Below are positions 1 to 10,295 of a DNA stretch of 33,278 nucleotides, piece after piece. Source of the DNA: Conus ventricosus (Eukaryota; Mollusca; Gastropoda; Neogastropoda; Conidae); NCBI GenBank assembly GCA_018398815.1, contig CM031615.1, positions 51,510,647 through 51,543,924 on the forward strand, written 5' to 3'. How positions within the stretch are numbered: position 1 is the first letter of the stretch; every line of letters starts with the position of its first letter. A program made the translations under genes and the position numbers. A model generated the notes under the pieces. It was not told where the DNA came from and searched no databases. It saw only the letters and a list, made by a program, of their open reading frames with translations.

Positions 1-80
1 AATTACTTGGCCCGATTTTTTATCTCGATTAATGCTGCAAGTCTGTGTCGACATTTATATGTTAGTGGGATTACGACATT

Positions 81-129
81 CTGTTGTTGTTGTTGTTGTT
101 GTTGTTGTTTTTGTTGTTGTTGTTGTTGC
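81..129. repeat. (GTT)n microsatellite
   Basis: Nearly pure GTT/TTG trinucleotide repeat with one TTTTT interruption. GTT arrays recur at 6446-6476, 13565-13586 and 24440-24480, so this motif is a common microsatellite of this genome. Cysteine-rich or leucine-rich frames through it are repeat translations, not genes. Confidence 0.9.
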
Positions 130-205
130 ATTTTGTTTCATCGTTCGTTGTTACTGTTGTCGTCGTCACGGTCATCGGGCGTCGTCGTCACTGTCGTCGT
201 AAATC

Positions 206-207
<2 letters not shown>

Positions 208-242
<35 letters not shown>

Positions 243-415
243 TCTCTCTCTCTCTCTCCCCTCTCTCAGTCTCCTCTCTCTCCTCTTTCCCCTCTCTCTC
301 TCTCTCCCCCACGCGACGCCGGCTGATTAAGAGCTCCATTTTCACCCTCTCTGTCTGTCTGTCTTTCTGGCTGTCCCGTCTGTCCGTCTGTCTGTCCCTG
401 TCTGTCTCTGGCTGA

Positions 416-450
<35 letters not shown>

Positions 451-470
451 TCTCTCGCGCGCGCGTACAC
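208..470. repeat. Compound (CT)n / (CTGT)n / (GC)n low-complexity tract
   Basis: A pyrimidine tract of (CT)n at 208-312 is followed by CTGT-type tetranucleotides at about 345-410, more (CT)n at 413-456, and a short alternating GCGCGCGC stretch. The reverse strand reads as Arg-Glu repeats, which is a translation artefact. The following 475-782 is ordinary AT-rich sequence in which I see no gene or repeat. Confidence 0.88.
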
Positions 471-782
471 ACACGTACTCAATTACGCATGCAAATTCGC
501 TCACGCACACCATGCACGCCACGCATGCAGGCGCGCGTATGTCACAAGTGAACAGAATGTAAGATGCTTTTTAAGGCAACTTACGCCCCGGGCTATTTCA
601 TTTGTCAAGGAAGTGCATTCAATTATCCAATGCACTATTTGACCTTTTTAGAAACATGACAAAAAACAGAAAGTTCTAACTTTGTCTCTGTATAATGCTT
701 AATAACAAAACAATGATGCAAACGTTACACACAAACTTGATATTCTCAAATTTTAATGAGAGAACAAAGCATAAGTTTACAC

Positions 783-784
783 AC

Positions 785-824
<40 letters not shown>

Positions 825-870
825 ACACACACACACACACCCCACACACACACACCCCACACACACCTCA
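783..870. repeat. (CA)n microsatellite
   Basis: A (CA)n array with later CCCACAC and CTCACAC interruptions. His-Thr and Cys-Val frames through it are artefacts. The flanking 871-1071 is unique-looking AT-rich sequence without a recognisable feature. Confidence 0.9.
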
Positions 871-1071
871 CACTGTATCACTTTCTTGACTGATGTGTTT
901 CTGTGACCGCTTCTTTCGTAATACATTCATTTACCCTATCACACCTCGCTGCAAAATAATCATCGGAGTTGAACACTTTAACCATGTGCATTTTTGTCTA
1001 CCGAAATCCCGTCCCGTGTTTATTGATGTTTCTTTTTAATCTGCCTGTCCAATCAATTCATTGCTCCAAAA

Positions 1072-1707
1072 TATGTTCCTCTCTCCGCTTTGTCATGTCC
1101 TGGAGTGCTGAATGGGGAAAATAAACACGATGCTCCTCTCTCCGCTTTGTCATGTCCCGGAGTGCTGAGATGGAAAGTAAACACGATACTCCTCTCTCCG
1201 CTTTGGGCATGTCCTGGGGTGCTGAGATGGAAAGTAAACCGATACTCCTCTCTCCGCATTTTTCATTCCTGGAGTGCTGAATGGAAAGTAAACACGATGC
1301 TCTCTCTCTCCGCTTTGTCATGTCCCGGATGCTGAGATGGAAAGTAAACACATACTCCTCTCTCCGCTTGTCATGCCCTGGAGTGCTGAGATGGAAAAAA
1401 AACACGATGCTTTTCTCTCTCGCTTTGTCATGTCCTGGAGTGCTGAGATGGAAAGTAAACACGATGCTCTTTTCTCTCCGCTTGTCATGTCCTGGAGTGC
1501 TGAGATGGAAAGTAAACACGATGCTCTCTCTCTCCGCTTGTCATGTCGACATGTCCTGGAGTGGGTGAGATGGAAAGTAAACACGATGCTTTTCCCCTCT
1601 CCGCTTTGTCATGTCCTGAGTGCTGAGATGGGAAAATAAACACGATACTCTCTCTCTCCGCTTTGTCTGTCTGGATGCTGAGATGGAAAGTAAACACGAT
1701 GCTCTCT
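1072..1707. repeat. Minisatellite A, about 11 copies of a ~56-bp unit
   Basis: Eleven head-to-tail copies, each with a CTCTCTCCGCTTTGTCATG part, then CCTGGAGTGCTGAGATGG and AAAGTAAACACGAT. Copy length varies from about 54 to 65 bp. The variation is in the CT-rich start, in one copy with an extra GTCGACATGTC stretch (near 1541-1556), and in single-base indels. Because 56 is not a multiple of three, every frame passes through all three phases, so the overlapping open frames on both strands are unlikely to be genes. Most copies differ, which indicates an old or fast-changing array. Confidence 0.93.
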
Positions 1708-1917
1708 ACCACTGCAGCAGGTTATTGTTAATGTTATCGTTTTTTTCTTTCTTCTGGCATTGTATCCTATGGATGCCTCTGTTCTCATCAATCTGCGCTT
1801 CCTTGTGTTTTGTACTGTCACCTGTTTATGGCTACAAACCCAGCCACCCCCCCTAACTCATTTCATCTCCCTTCCCTTCCCCACCTCTCCCCATGGTTAA
1901 ATGCAATTGATCTGCTT
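1708..1917. other. Unassigned spacer
   Basis: Ordinary mixed-composition sequence between minisatellite A and the GA tract. I see no gene, RNA or repeat family in it. Confidence 0.5.
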
Positions 1918-1963
1918 AAAAAAAAAAGCAAGAGAGAGAGAGAAGAGAGAAAAGGAGAGAGAG

Positions 1964-2014
<51 letters not shown>

Positions 2015-2052
2015 GAGGGAGAGAAAAGAGAGAGAGAGGGGAGAGAGAGAAG

Positions 2053-2090
<38 letters not shown>

Positions 2091-2104
2091 AGGAGAGGGG
2101 GGGA
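1918..2104. repeat. (GA)n-rich polypurine tract
   Basis: About 185 bp of almost uninterrupted purines on the plus strand: an A9 start, GAGAGA runs with AAAA and GGGG interruptions, and a G-rich end. Arg-Glu and Ser-Leu frames are artefacts. The following 2105-2278 is AT-rich with no recognised feature. Confidence 0.92.
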
Positions 2105-2278
2105 GCGGGTAGATTTGTCTGTTAATTTGCATAGACAGTGAGTACAACACACTTGAGATACATCGTATACGAATCGATCAATGAAATGATCTAAATCCAG
2201 TAAAGTGTAAACTTGTTGTTTTGAGGCATAGTAATCATTCAGTGAAGGTCAGGATAATTCTGATATTACGTCTGACAA

Positions 2279-3278
2279 NNNNNNNNNNNNNNNNNNNNNN
2301 NNNNNNNNNNNNNNNNNNNNNNNNNNNNNNNNNNNNNNNNNNNNNNNNNNNNNNNNNNNNNNNNNNNNNNNNNNNNNNNNNNNNNNNNNNNNNNNNNNNN
2401 NNNNNNNNNNNNNNNNNNNNNNNNNNNNNNNNNNNNNNNNNNNNNNNNNNNNNNNNNNNNNNNNNNNNNNNNNNNNNNNNNNNNNNNNNNNNNNNNNNNN
2501 NNNNNNNNNNNNNNNNNNNNNNNNNNNNNNNNNNNNNNNNNNNNNNNNNNNNNNNNNNNNNNNNNNNNNNNNNNNNNNNNNNNNNNNNNNNNNNNNNNNN
2601 NNNNNNNNNNNNNNNNNNNNNNNNNNNNNNNNNNNNNNNNNNNNNNNNNNNNNNNNNNNNNNNNNNNNNNNNNNNNNNNNNNNNNNNNNNNNNNNNNNNN
2701 NNNNNNNNNNNNNNNNNNNNNNNNNNNNNNNNNNNNNNNNNNNNNNNNNNNNNNNNNNNNNNNNNNNNNNNNNNNNNNNNNNNNNNNNNNNNNNNNNNNN
2801 NNNNNNNNNNNNNNNNNNNNNNNNNNNNNNNNNNNNNNNNNNNNNNNNNNNNNNNNNNNNNNNNNNNNNNNNNNNNNNNNNNNNNNNNNNNNNNNNNNNN
2901 NNNNNNNNNNNNNNNNNNNNNNNNNNNNNNNNNNNNNNNNNNNNNNNNNNNNNNNNNNNNNNNNNNNNNNNNNNNNNNNNNNNNNNNNNNNNNNNNNNNN
3001 NNNNNNNNNNNNNNNNNNNNNNNNNNNNNNNNNNNNNNNNNNNNNNNNNNNNNNNNNNNNNNNNNNNNNNNNNNNNNNNNNNNNNNNNNNNNNNNNNNNN
3101 NNNNNNNNNNNNNNNNNNNNNNNNNNNNNNNNNNNNNNNNNNNNNNNNNNNNNNNNNNNNNNNNNNNNNNNNNNNNNNNNNNNNNNNNNNNNNNNNNNNN
3201 NNNNNNNNNNNNNNNNNNNNNNNNNNNNNNNNNNNNNNNNNNNNNNNNNNNNNNNNNNNNNNNNNNNNNNNNNNNNNN
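2279..3278. other. Assembly gap, exactly 1000 N
   Basis: One unbroken run of N of exactly 1000 bases. A round number suggests a placeholder for a gap of unknown size, so distances across it should not be trusted. Open frames that run through it are not evidence of coding. Confidence 0.98.
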
Positions 3279-3545
3279 AATAACTGCATTGTTCCGGACA
3301 ACACACTCCAAAGGTCTGAACTCGCTAAGAAAAGGAACTGTTTTATTTGCGGTTAAGAGAAGCTGTTTTTGTTCCGTGGAAAAAGGGTTGGGAAAAAATT
3401 CAGATTTTGTTTTGAAATTCCCTTTCAATTGCCAGGAAACTGCTAAAGCAGTTCACTGTTGTTTGCTTTGTTCATGAGTATGTTTCCCACCAGGCTTTGT
3501 TCTGACCAGGCTGCGACAGGTATGATTTCTTCTTTCTAAGGGAGA
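3279..3545. repeat. Dispersed/tandem repeat R1, copy A
   Basis: This block shares ordered matches with 4965-5345: a GAACTCGCTAAG motif, a CCCTTT stretch, a GCAGTT.ACTG stretch, a TTCATG.G.ATGTTT stretch and a final GG.CTTTGTT.TGAC motif. A shorter match, TTCCCTTT.AATTGCC.GGAAAC, also occurs at 4021-4045. It is still readable sequence, in contrast to what follows. The element type is unknown. Confidence 0.65.
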
Positions 3546-4004
3546 AAAGTTTAAGGGAAAGTCGTTGGGCCCCCGTTGTGGGTTTTCCCCCTGGTTGATT
3601 GCCTGCTGCCCCTTCTTGTTTTTCCCCCTCCCCGCCCTGGGGCTTTGTTCTGTCGTTTCTGTGGGAAAAATTGTTGGGGGGTTGGAATTGAAGGGGGGGG
3701 TTTTCCCAAAAACCCCCTTTTAGATTTTTTCCTTGTTTTGAAAAATTTTTAAAAAAACCAAAACAGGAAAAAAAAAAAATTAAAAGCCAACGGGGCCAAA
3801 GGTTTTTTGGGGGTGTGAGGGTTTTTCCCTACTTGTTTTCGCCCGGGGGAAAAACCCCCTTTCCAAAAGGTCCAAAAACCCCCCACTTTTTAAGAAAAAC
3901 CCATTTTAATATTTCCCCAACCTTTTTTTTAAAAACTTTTTTTCCCTTTTGGGATCGGGGGGGGAAAAAGGGGTTTTTCCCGTAACCCCCTTAAAAATTT
4001 TTTC

Positions 4005-4055
4005 CTTTTGCTATGAAAAAATTCCCTTTAAATTGCCGGAAACCAAAGACAAGTT
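4005..4055. repeat. Partial match to repeat R1
   Basis: Shares TTTTG.TATGAAA...TTCCCTTT.AATTGCC.GGAAAC with 3400-3442 of R1 copy A. It may be a degraded or consensus-damaged third copy between copies A and B. The rest of 3546-4960 holds homopolymer-block sequence with no recognisable feature apart from the entry at 4540. Confidence 0.4.
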
Positions 4056-4539
4056 TTTGGTTTTTCAGAGTTTTCCCCCGGGGGCCCACGGGTTTTTCAA
4101 AAAAACCCACCCAAAGGTTTCTGAAATGTTTAAGGGGGGAAAAGGGGGGGTTTTTTAAGGGGGAAAAATTTTTTGTTTTTTTCCGGGGGGGAAAAAAAAA
4201 ATTTGGAAAAAAAAAAAGGGGAAAAAATTTAAATTTAAAGCCAAAACTCCCGAAAGGTTCCATTTTGGGTTTGGCGTTTTTGGTATTTTTGGGGGGTGTT
4301 GTTCCCAAACCAAACTCCAAAAAAACCCAAAAAATTTCCCCTGCCCAAAGAAAAAAAAAGCCCAAAAGGGGGGGAAAACACCAACCCCAACCTTTTTTAA
4401 AATTTTTTGTTTTTTAGTTCAGGGAATTTTTTGTTCTAAGGAAGAGAAGCACCAAGAAAAAAAATATGAAAAGAAAGGGAAAATTTCTCATTTACCTGAT
4501 TTTTCAGACCTAGTAATAAAAAAAAATTTGGGGGAAAAA

Positions 4540-4632
4540 TTTCCCCATTTCTTTGCACTCACAGTTTTCCAAAAAATTTTAATTTCCCCCCTACCTGTAC
4601 ACCCCCAAAAAAAGCAACGGGGGCCCAGTTTT
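4540..4632. repeat. Repeat R2, copy A
   Basis: Matches 5750-5865 in order: TTTCTTTGCAC..CAG, then TTTTC.CAAAAAA, then a spacer and AAAGCAA.GG. Both copies sit in distorted sequence, so true similarity may be higher than it appears. Confidence 0.45.
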
Positions 4633-4964
4633 TAAAATTTAAAATCCCGATTCCCCGGGTTCCAGTGTGTTAAAAAAAGTTTTTTGAATCCCAATTGGAA
4701 AGTATTGGTTTTTTTAAGGGGTCTTTTCCCTAGGGGGCTGTCTACACAAAAATCCTTCAGCTTGGGCCCAAAAACAATCCACCCCAGGCCCAGCAGCCTT
4801 CAGTGTAAAAAACTTCCCCCCGAAACCCAATATTTTTCCGTTGTCATTTTAAATGGGAAATGAAGGGATATTACCCCCCCTTACCCCCCCTTTTGGGCCC
4901 TCTGTTTCCTTTCTTTTCAAAAAATCCATGCACTGTGGGGAAAGCATCTGAAAAAACTAAGGTG

Positions 4965-5345
4965 TACCGGGGAAAAAGATAAAAGGGACTGACCTGTTTT
5001 TCCGGCATTTACTGTCCCAAGAGGTCGGGAACTCGCTAAGGGGGAAAAATTTTTTTAGTGCAAGTTGTTGTTCTTCTTTTTCCCTTTAAAATAGGGTTTT
5101 TCACTAAAAAAAAAGGGTGGGGTAGGGGGTTTTCCACCGGGAGCCCCCCTTAAAAAAATTTTTTGTCTTGTTCCAAAAAAGAAGAAAAGGTTGTTTTGCC
5201 TCTTCATTTTAAATTTCCCTTTCCCCTTTTAAAACTACCAGTGAAAAATGCGGGGGCAGTTTTACTGTACTTGCCGGTTCATGGGCATGTTTTCGATCGG
5301 GGCTTTTTGTTTTGACTAGGGCTTTTTATAGAGTTTTTTGTATAG
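4965..5345. repeat. Repeat R1, copy B
   Basis: Second long copy of R1. It carries GGTCGGGAACTCGCTAAG near 5023, GCAGTTTTACTG near 5255, GTTCATGGGCATGTTTTC near 5277 and TTTTGACTAGGGCT near 5308. Its offset from copy A is about 1.7 kb. It is longer than copy A, partly through homopolymer expansion. No protein or RNA identity is visible. Confidence 0.6.
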
Positions 5346-5749
5346 ACTTTAAAAAATCGATGGAGTTAAGAGGGCTGGCAGCTGCTCCTTGACTTTTCGT
5401 TTTTTTGCCCCAACGTCATTTAAACAAAAATAGGGACTTCCGTTTCTTGGACTACGAAGTGTTTTTTCAAACCCCACTTACAGTGGTTATTACCCTGCGA
5501 TTTTTAAAACTTCTTTTTTTTTTGGGACAAAATGCAGCTTTGTTATCAATGGAAGGGGAAATACACCCTGCCCCAAATTTTTACATACTCATGTCCAGGG
5601 ACCGCTTTTCGTGGTTTTGGGAAAAAATATAGGGCGGGCAGACAAGCAGCGTTTAAATTGCCCCGTGAAATAAAAACAGTTTGATCCACGAAAAAAAAAA
5701 AAAATCCCCTTTTCATTTGAATTTTTAGATCTTTTTTTTAAAAAAAAAA

Positions 5750-5865
5750 CCCAAAACTTTTGCATTTTCTTTGCACCCAGCTTTTCTCAAAAAAAATTTG
5801 TTTTAAACCTTTTTTTATCCCATTAATTCCCGCACAAAGCAATGGTCAGCTTCGGTTTGGCCCCC
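5750..5865. repeat. Repeat R2, copy B
   Basis: Second copy of the TTTCTTTGCAC motif block, about 1.2 kb downstream of copy A, ending at AAAGCAATGGTCAGC. The interval 5346-5750 contains nothing else that I recognise. Confidence 0.45.
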
Positions 5866-5919
5866 TGATTTCTGGTCGCAAAAAATACATCAAAGGGGGG
5901 GTTTTGATCCTGTGTTTTT

Positions 5920-6122
5920 CTTTTTCTCTCTCTTTTCTTTTCTCTCTCTCTCTCTTTTCTCTCTCCCCTTCTCTCTCTCTCTTTTCTCTCTCTCCCCCCC
6001 CCACACCACACACACACACACACAACACACACACACACACACAAAGAGAGAGGAGAGAGAGAAGGAGAGAGGATTAGAGGGGAAGAGAGGGAGGGACAGA
6101 GAGAGCGAGAGAGAGGCGAGAA
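5920..6122. repeat. Compound (CT)n-(CA)n-(GA)n tract
   Basis: A CT-rich pyrimidine stretch (5925-5994), a C run, (CA)n (6003-6042) and a GA-rich purine stretch (6043-6122) lie end to end. The CT and GA arms are self-complementary, so a long imperfect hairpin is possible. The interval 6123-6445 has no recognisable feature. Confidence 0.85.
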
Positions 6123-6445
6123 AAAAACCACTGGCCCCCCCTTGTCTTCGTTGTCCAAAACTATTCTCGTATGGGGGCCAGCTTCTTTTAATACCGTTTT
6201 CATGGTAAAAATTTTATTTGTGGCCCCAGTCTTTCATTGTTTCCCTTTTAATATTTTAAAATTTGGGACTAAACTTTGTTTTTAAAAGCCTCTGATTTGG
6301 GAAAAATCCTTTTGCGTAATGCACCCAAGGTGCATAAGCCTTAAGGGGGAATAAATGGTGTGGATTTAAATGGTTTTTGTGAAGTTTATAGTTCCCTCTT
6401 TTTTTAACCATCGTGCCCCCCCCCCAAAAACCCCCACTTCTTCTT

Positions 6446-6476
6446 TTTTTGTTGTTGTTGTTGTTGTTTTGTTGTG
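6446..6476. repeat. (GTT)n microsatellite
   Basis: Short GTT array inside distorted sequence. From 6477 to about 7545 I see homopolymer-rich sequence with no supportable gene or element. Confidence 0.8.
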
Positions 6477-7549
6477 AATACCCGTTTGGGCGGGAAGAGA
6501 GATGATGTAGTGATCGTTGTATCCCCAAAACAAAAACATTTTTTAAAATTCTAAATCGTTTTTTAAATAAACAAACATTTTCTTGCGGGTTGTGCAGATT
6601 GACGGGCGTTAATTTTCTGAGTTTCTTCATTGGAAAAAGACTTGCCAGTTCCGTACACTAAAACCCTGAAATCCCCAAACAAATCAAAAATTTAAAAACC
6701 CGCTTTAAAGGAAGGGCGGAATTTGCTTTATTCTTTTTAGCAAAAAAAATCCTTTCCTAGATCAAGCAAGAAAAATTTCTTTGCAAAAAAATTTCCCCCT
6801 AGGGGAATAGAGTCAGCGGGTGGCCTTGGTGCTATAAAAAAAAAAATTTGGGACTGTTTGCACTTACCCCGTGGCAGTTTTGGGAAAGTATTTTGTTTTT
6901 TTGTTTATTTTGGTTTAAACTTTTTTTTTAAAAAGTTTAAAATTTTGTCCATCTCAAGTCTTTTTTTTTTTTTAGGAAATTGAATATGTCGATGCTTTTG
7001 TGTTTTTTTTTTAAACATCGCTTAAACGTAAATTTTTAAAAAAAAAAATTAAAGCCAAATGTGTGAAACTTTTTTTTTAAAACACGTCAATTTCCCCTTC
7101 GTTTTGTGTATTTGGGGGGACTTTTTTTTAATTTTGCTGCGTTTGGGGGACAGTATAGGGTTAGTCACCAAGACTAAAAAATGGCAAACCCTTTTACGTC
7201 TGTCTGTTCTTTTAAACAGACATGTCTGGTTTTTCCCAAAAACACTTTGGGAAAAATGAAAACCCAAAACAGAGAGCACTACGCGAACAAAAAAAATTTT
7301 CCGGGGCCCCAAATGCCCAATCTTAACCTTACTTTTTTGGAAAAACGGCCCCCCTTGTAAAGGGGAAGGAAATGGTTGCCCCCTGATGACTACCGGGAAA
7401 GGACCAGGGATTTTTATTTTCCCCCGGTGAGGAATACCGTTAAAACTGCAGTGGTTGTCTTGTTGGAGGGACCCAAGGGGATAGAGTTCTTTCCCAAAAG
7501 AAAAAGGCTGTGTCTCAAGCAGGAAGCAAAAGTGGGTCCCCCCAGGGGT

Positions 7550-7940
7550 TGTGTTGGCAGGAAATGGGGGTCTGCTGTGTTGTTGGCAGGCAATGTGGTT
7601 TTGGCGGCTGTCTTTTGGCAGGAAATGTGGTTGCTGCTGTCTGGGGGCGGGCAATGTGGTCTGCGGTGTTGTTGGAGGAATTGTGGTCTGGGGCCCTGTT
7701 GTTGGAGGGAAATGGGGTCTGCTGCTGTCTTTTGGCAGGAAATTGGGGTTGTTTCGGGGCCGGGGTTTTTGGTTTTCTGTTGGAGGCAATGGGGGTTGCG
7801 GCTGTCTTTTTGGGCAGGCAATGGGGTTTTCCCGGCTGTCTGTTGGCAGGCAAGGGTTGGTCTGCGGTTTGTTTTTGGGGCAGGCAATGTGGTCTTTGGC
7901 TGTCTTTTGGGCAGGAAAGGGTGGTCTTGCGGGGCCCTTG
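7550..7940. repeat. Minisatellite B, about 12 copies of a ~30-bp unit
   Basis: Tandem units near GGCAGGAAATGTGGTCTGCG plus GCTGTCTTTT, with copies of about 28 to 46 bp. A 30-bp unit is a multiple of three and lacks stops in several frames. This explains the long open stretches here on both strands (plus 7376-8017, minus 7789-7049), with a roughly ten-residue period. I do not call a gene: copies drift in length, the frame runs into homopolymer-damaged sequence, and no domain is visible. Confidence 0.85.
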
Positions 7941-8119
7941 TTCTCAGTCGGATGACAAAAACCCGTGTGTTCCTTCCCCGGTGTTTTTCCGAAGATCAGT
8001 GGAAAGGGCCCTTCTAGAGTAATTTCCCAGCGTTGTCAGAAATCCCACCGGGAAAGGTCCCAAAAGGGCCTTAATGAAAGGTATCGCAAAATTACAACTT
8101 TTCCCTCCCCACACATCGA

Positions 8120-8485
8120 AAAAATTTCCCGAGAGAGGGGAGAGAGGAGAGGGAGAGAGAGAAAAAAAAAAGGGGGGGGGAGAGAGAGGAGGGGGGGGGG
8201 GGGGGGGGGGGAAAGGAAGGGGGGGGGAGGGAGGGGGGGGGAAAAACCTTTCCCCAAAAAGATTTCCCTTGTTGTTAGCAACCCGACAACAAGCAAAGTG
8301 CTAGAAAAGGGGAAAATCACAAATTTTCCTGGCCACACGTTAAGAGAGGAGAGAGAGAAAAAAAGGAGAGAGGAGAGAGAAGAGAGATTTGGGAAGGAGA
8401 GGAGAGGAGAAGAGGGTGAGTGCCAGGGGAGAGAGGAAAAGGAAAAGGGGAGAGAGGAGAGGAGGGGAAAAAAGAGAGAGAAAAT
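8120..8485. repeat. GA/G-rich polypurine tracts with a G21 run
   Basis: Two purine-rich tracts (8128-8245 and 8340-8485) flank a short mixed segment. An uninterrupted G21 run lies at 8191-8211. The plus strand is G-rich enough for quadruplex formation, but run lengths in this block are doubtful. From 8486 to 8855 I see no feature. Confidence 0.75.
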
Positions 8486-8855
8486 TTTCCCCATTCATAG
8501 GGAAAAAATTTAAAAGATTTTGTAAAAAAAAATTTTTTTTAGAAGAAAGGGGTGAGGGGGAAAAAAAAATTTGAAAAAGAGGGTTAAATAATTCCCCAAA
8601 ATAAAACAATATTTTGAAAAGCGATTTTTTTTTAAAAGTACGTTCTGTTTTGAAAAGATTTCCGGGGGATTTTGCGTTTGATTTTCTTTTTTTATTAAAA
8701 CCAGAACTTTCACTCACTTTTGTGTTTATGTAAGATAAAATGTTGTTTCCTTTTTTTTAAAATCCCCCGTGTAATTCCCATTTCTTCATTTTCCTTCGGA
8801 AAAATGAAGGGGTGATGGGCCCAAACGCCGAATACCCAACGGAAAAAGGGGGAAA

Positions 8856-9215
8856 AGGGGAAAAAAAAAAGAGAGGAGAGAGAGAGAGAGGGGGAGAGAG
8901 GAAAGAGAGAGATTGTGAGTGAGAGAGAGAGAGTGAGTGATGAGGGGGGAGAGGGATAAAAGAGTGAAATAGGAGAGGGAGGGCCCAAGGGAAGAGGGGA
9001 GAAAGAGACAGGGGACAGGAGGACAGAGGGTAAAAAAAAGGGAAACCCCGGAAATGGAAAAAAAGGGTTTTAAGGTTAGGCCCCAGACGTACGGGGGAAA
9101 AAGGAGGAGGGGAGAGAGAGAGTTAGAGGGAGAGAAAAAGTTTTGCCCGAGAGACGAGAGGGGGGGGGGGGGGGGGGGGGGGGGAAAAAGGGGGGGGAAG
9201 GGAGAGAGGAGAGAG
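8856..9215. repeat. GA-rich tracts with a G25 run
   Basis: Purine-rich sequence at 8860-9035 and 9095-9215, with GAGTGAGTGA interruptions, and a G25 run at 9160-9184. Gly, Arg and Glu runs in translations are artefacts. Confidence 0.75.
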
Positions 9216-9384
9216 AGGGGGCTTGTATGTATTGGTTCGCTGGGTCACCCGTTTAACTTTCTTTACAAAAAAAGGTAAAAACCCGCTCGCCCCGCCTTGT
9301 TTTTATGTGCGTGTGGGCTTGATTTGTTTTCCCGTTTGAAAATTTTTTTTCTTAAAAGCTGAAGAGAAAAAATAGTGCGGGGTG

Positions 9385-9590
9385 ACGGGGCGTGCGCGCG
9401 CGCACGTGTGTTGTGTGTGTGTGTGGGGTGAGTGTGTGTGTGTGTGTGTGGGGGGGGCGTGCTTTGGGGTGCGTGCGGGGTGTGTGTTTTGTGTTTTTTC
9501 TGTGTGTGTTTTGGGGGTGTGTGGGGTTTGTGTGTGTGGGTGTTTGGTGTGGGGTGTGTTGTGTGGTGTGGTGTGTTTGTGGGCACGGTG
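9385..9590. repeat. (GT)n-rich low-complexity tract
   Basis: GT repeats broken by GGGG and TTTT runs, beginning with an alternating GCGCGCGC stretch. The interruptions match the general homopolymer distortion of this block. From 9591 to 9960 I see nothing recognisable. Confidence 0.8.
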
Positions 9591-9964
9591 TGCAGCACTA
9601 CTCCCCTTTTCCCGTACGCGATAAATTGTTTCCTGTTTTTTATGGCCCCCTGGGTCCCCCCAGTCTAATCAGAGGGGGGACCAGTTTTTCGGCCCAGTGC
9701 CCCTTTTTCCCTTTACGAGCATCGTTTCTCTAGAATTTGAAGGGTTCGTAGTCGAGGGAAATCTTTTGAAGGGAGGGGACTTGAACTATCGCTGCATCAA
9801 AACGAACGGGGAAATTGATCAGAAGGCAGTATAGTGATTCCTAGTGTCCCGGGACAGGTTTGGGTTTTTTGGGGGGTTTCGCCCCAAACTGTAGTTTTCC
9901 CGAAAAAAATTTAAATTTTTTTGCAGCAATCCTATTTTAAAAACAGTGTATGTTGTTGAATCCC

Positions 9965-9993
9965 CTTTTCTCTTTCTCTCTCTTCTCTCTTCT

Positions 9994-10029
<36 letters not shown>

Positions 10030-10295
10030 CTCTCTCTCTTTTTTATTCTTTTTTGTGCATGGGGTGTGTGTGTGTGTGTGTGTGGGGGTGGGTGTGTGTG
10101 TGTTGTGTTTTGTGTGTTTGGGGGTGTGTGTGTGTGTGTGGGGGGGGCCGCGCGGTGGTTGGGGTGGGGGTTTTGGTGGTGGTGGTGCGTGCGGCGTGCG
10201 GGGCCGGGGTGGTGCGTTGCGTGGGTGGTGTGTGTGGGTGTGTGTGGGGTGTGTGTGGGGTTGTGGGGGGTGTGTGTGTGTGTGTGTTGTTTTGG
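9965..10295. repeat. (CT)n then (GT)n low-complexity tract
   Basis: A (CT)n array (9970-10045) passes into GT-rich sequence (10055-10290) with a GC-rich centre near 10140-10225. Val-Cys-rich plus-strand frames and His-Thr-Pro-rich minus-strand frames are repeat translations. A short CT tract follows at 10372-10408; 10413-10995 is distorted sequence without a supported feature. Confidence 0.8.

Noticed and set aside
2221..3477. Very long open frames on both strands
   Set aside because: They consist mainly of the 1000-N gap; only short ends are real sequence.
7049..7789. Minus-strand Pro/Gln-rich 246-codon protein
   Set aside because: The N-terminal half is minisatellite B and the rest runs through homopolymer-damaged sequence without any domain.
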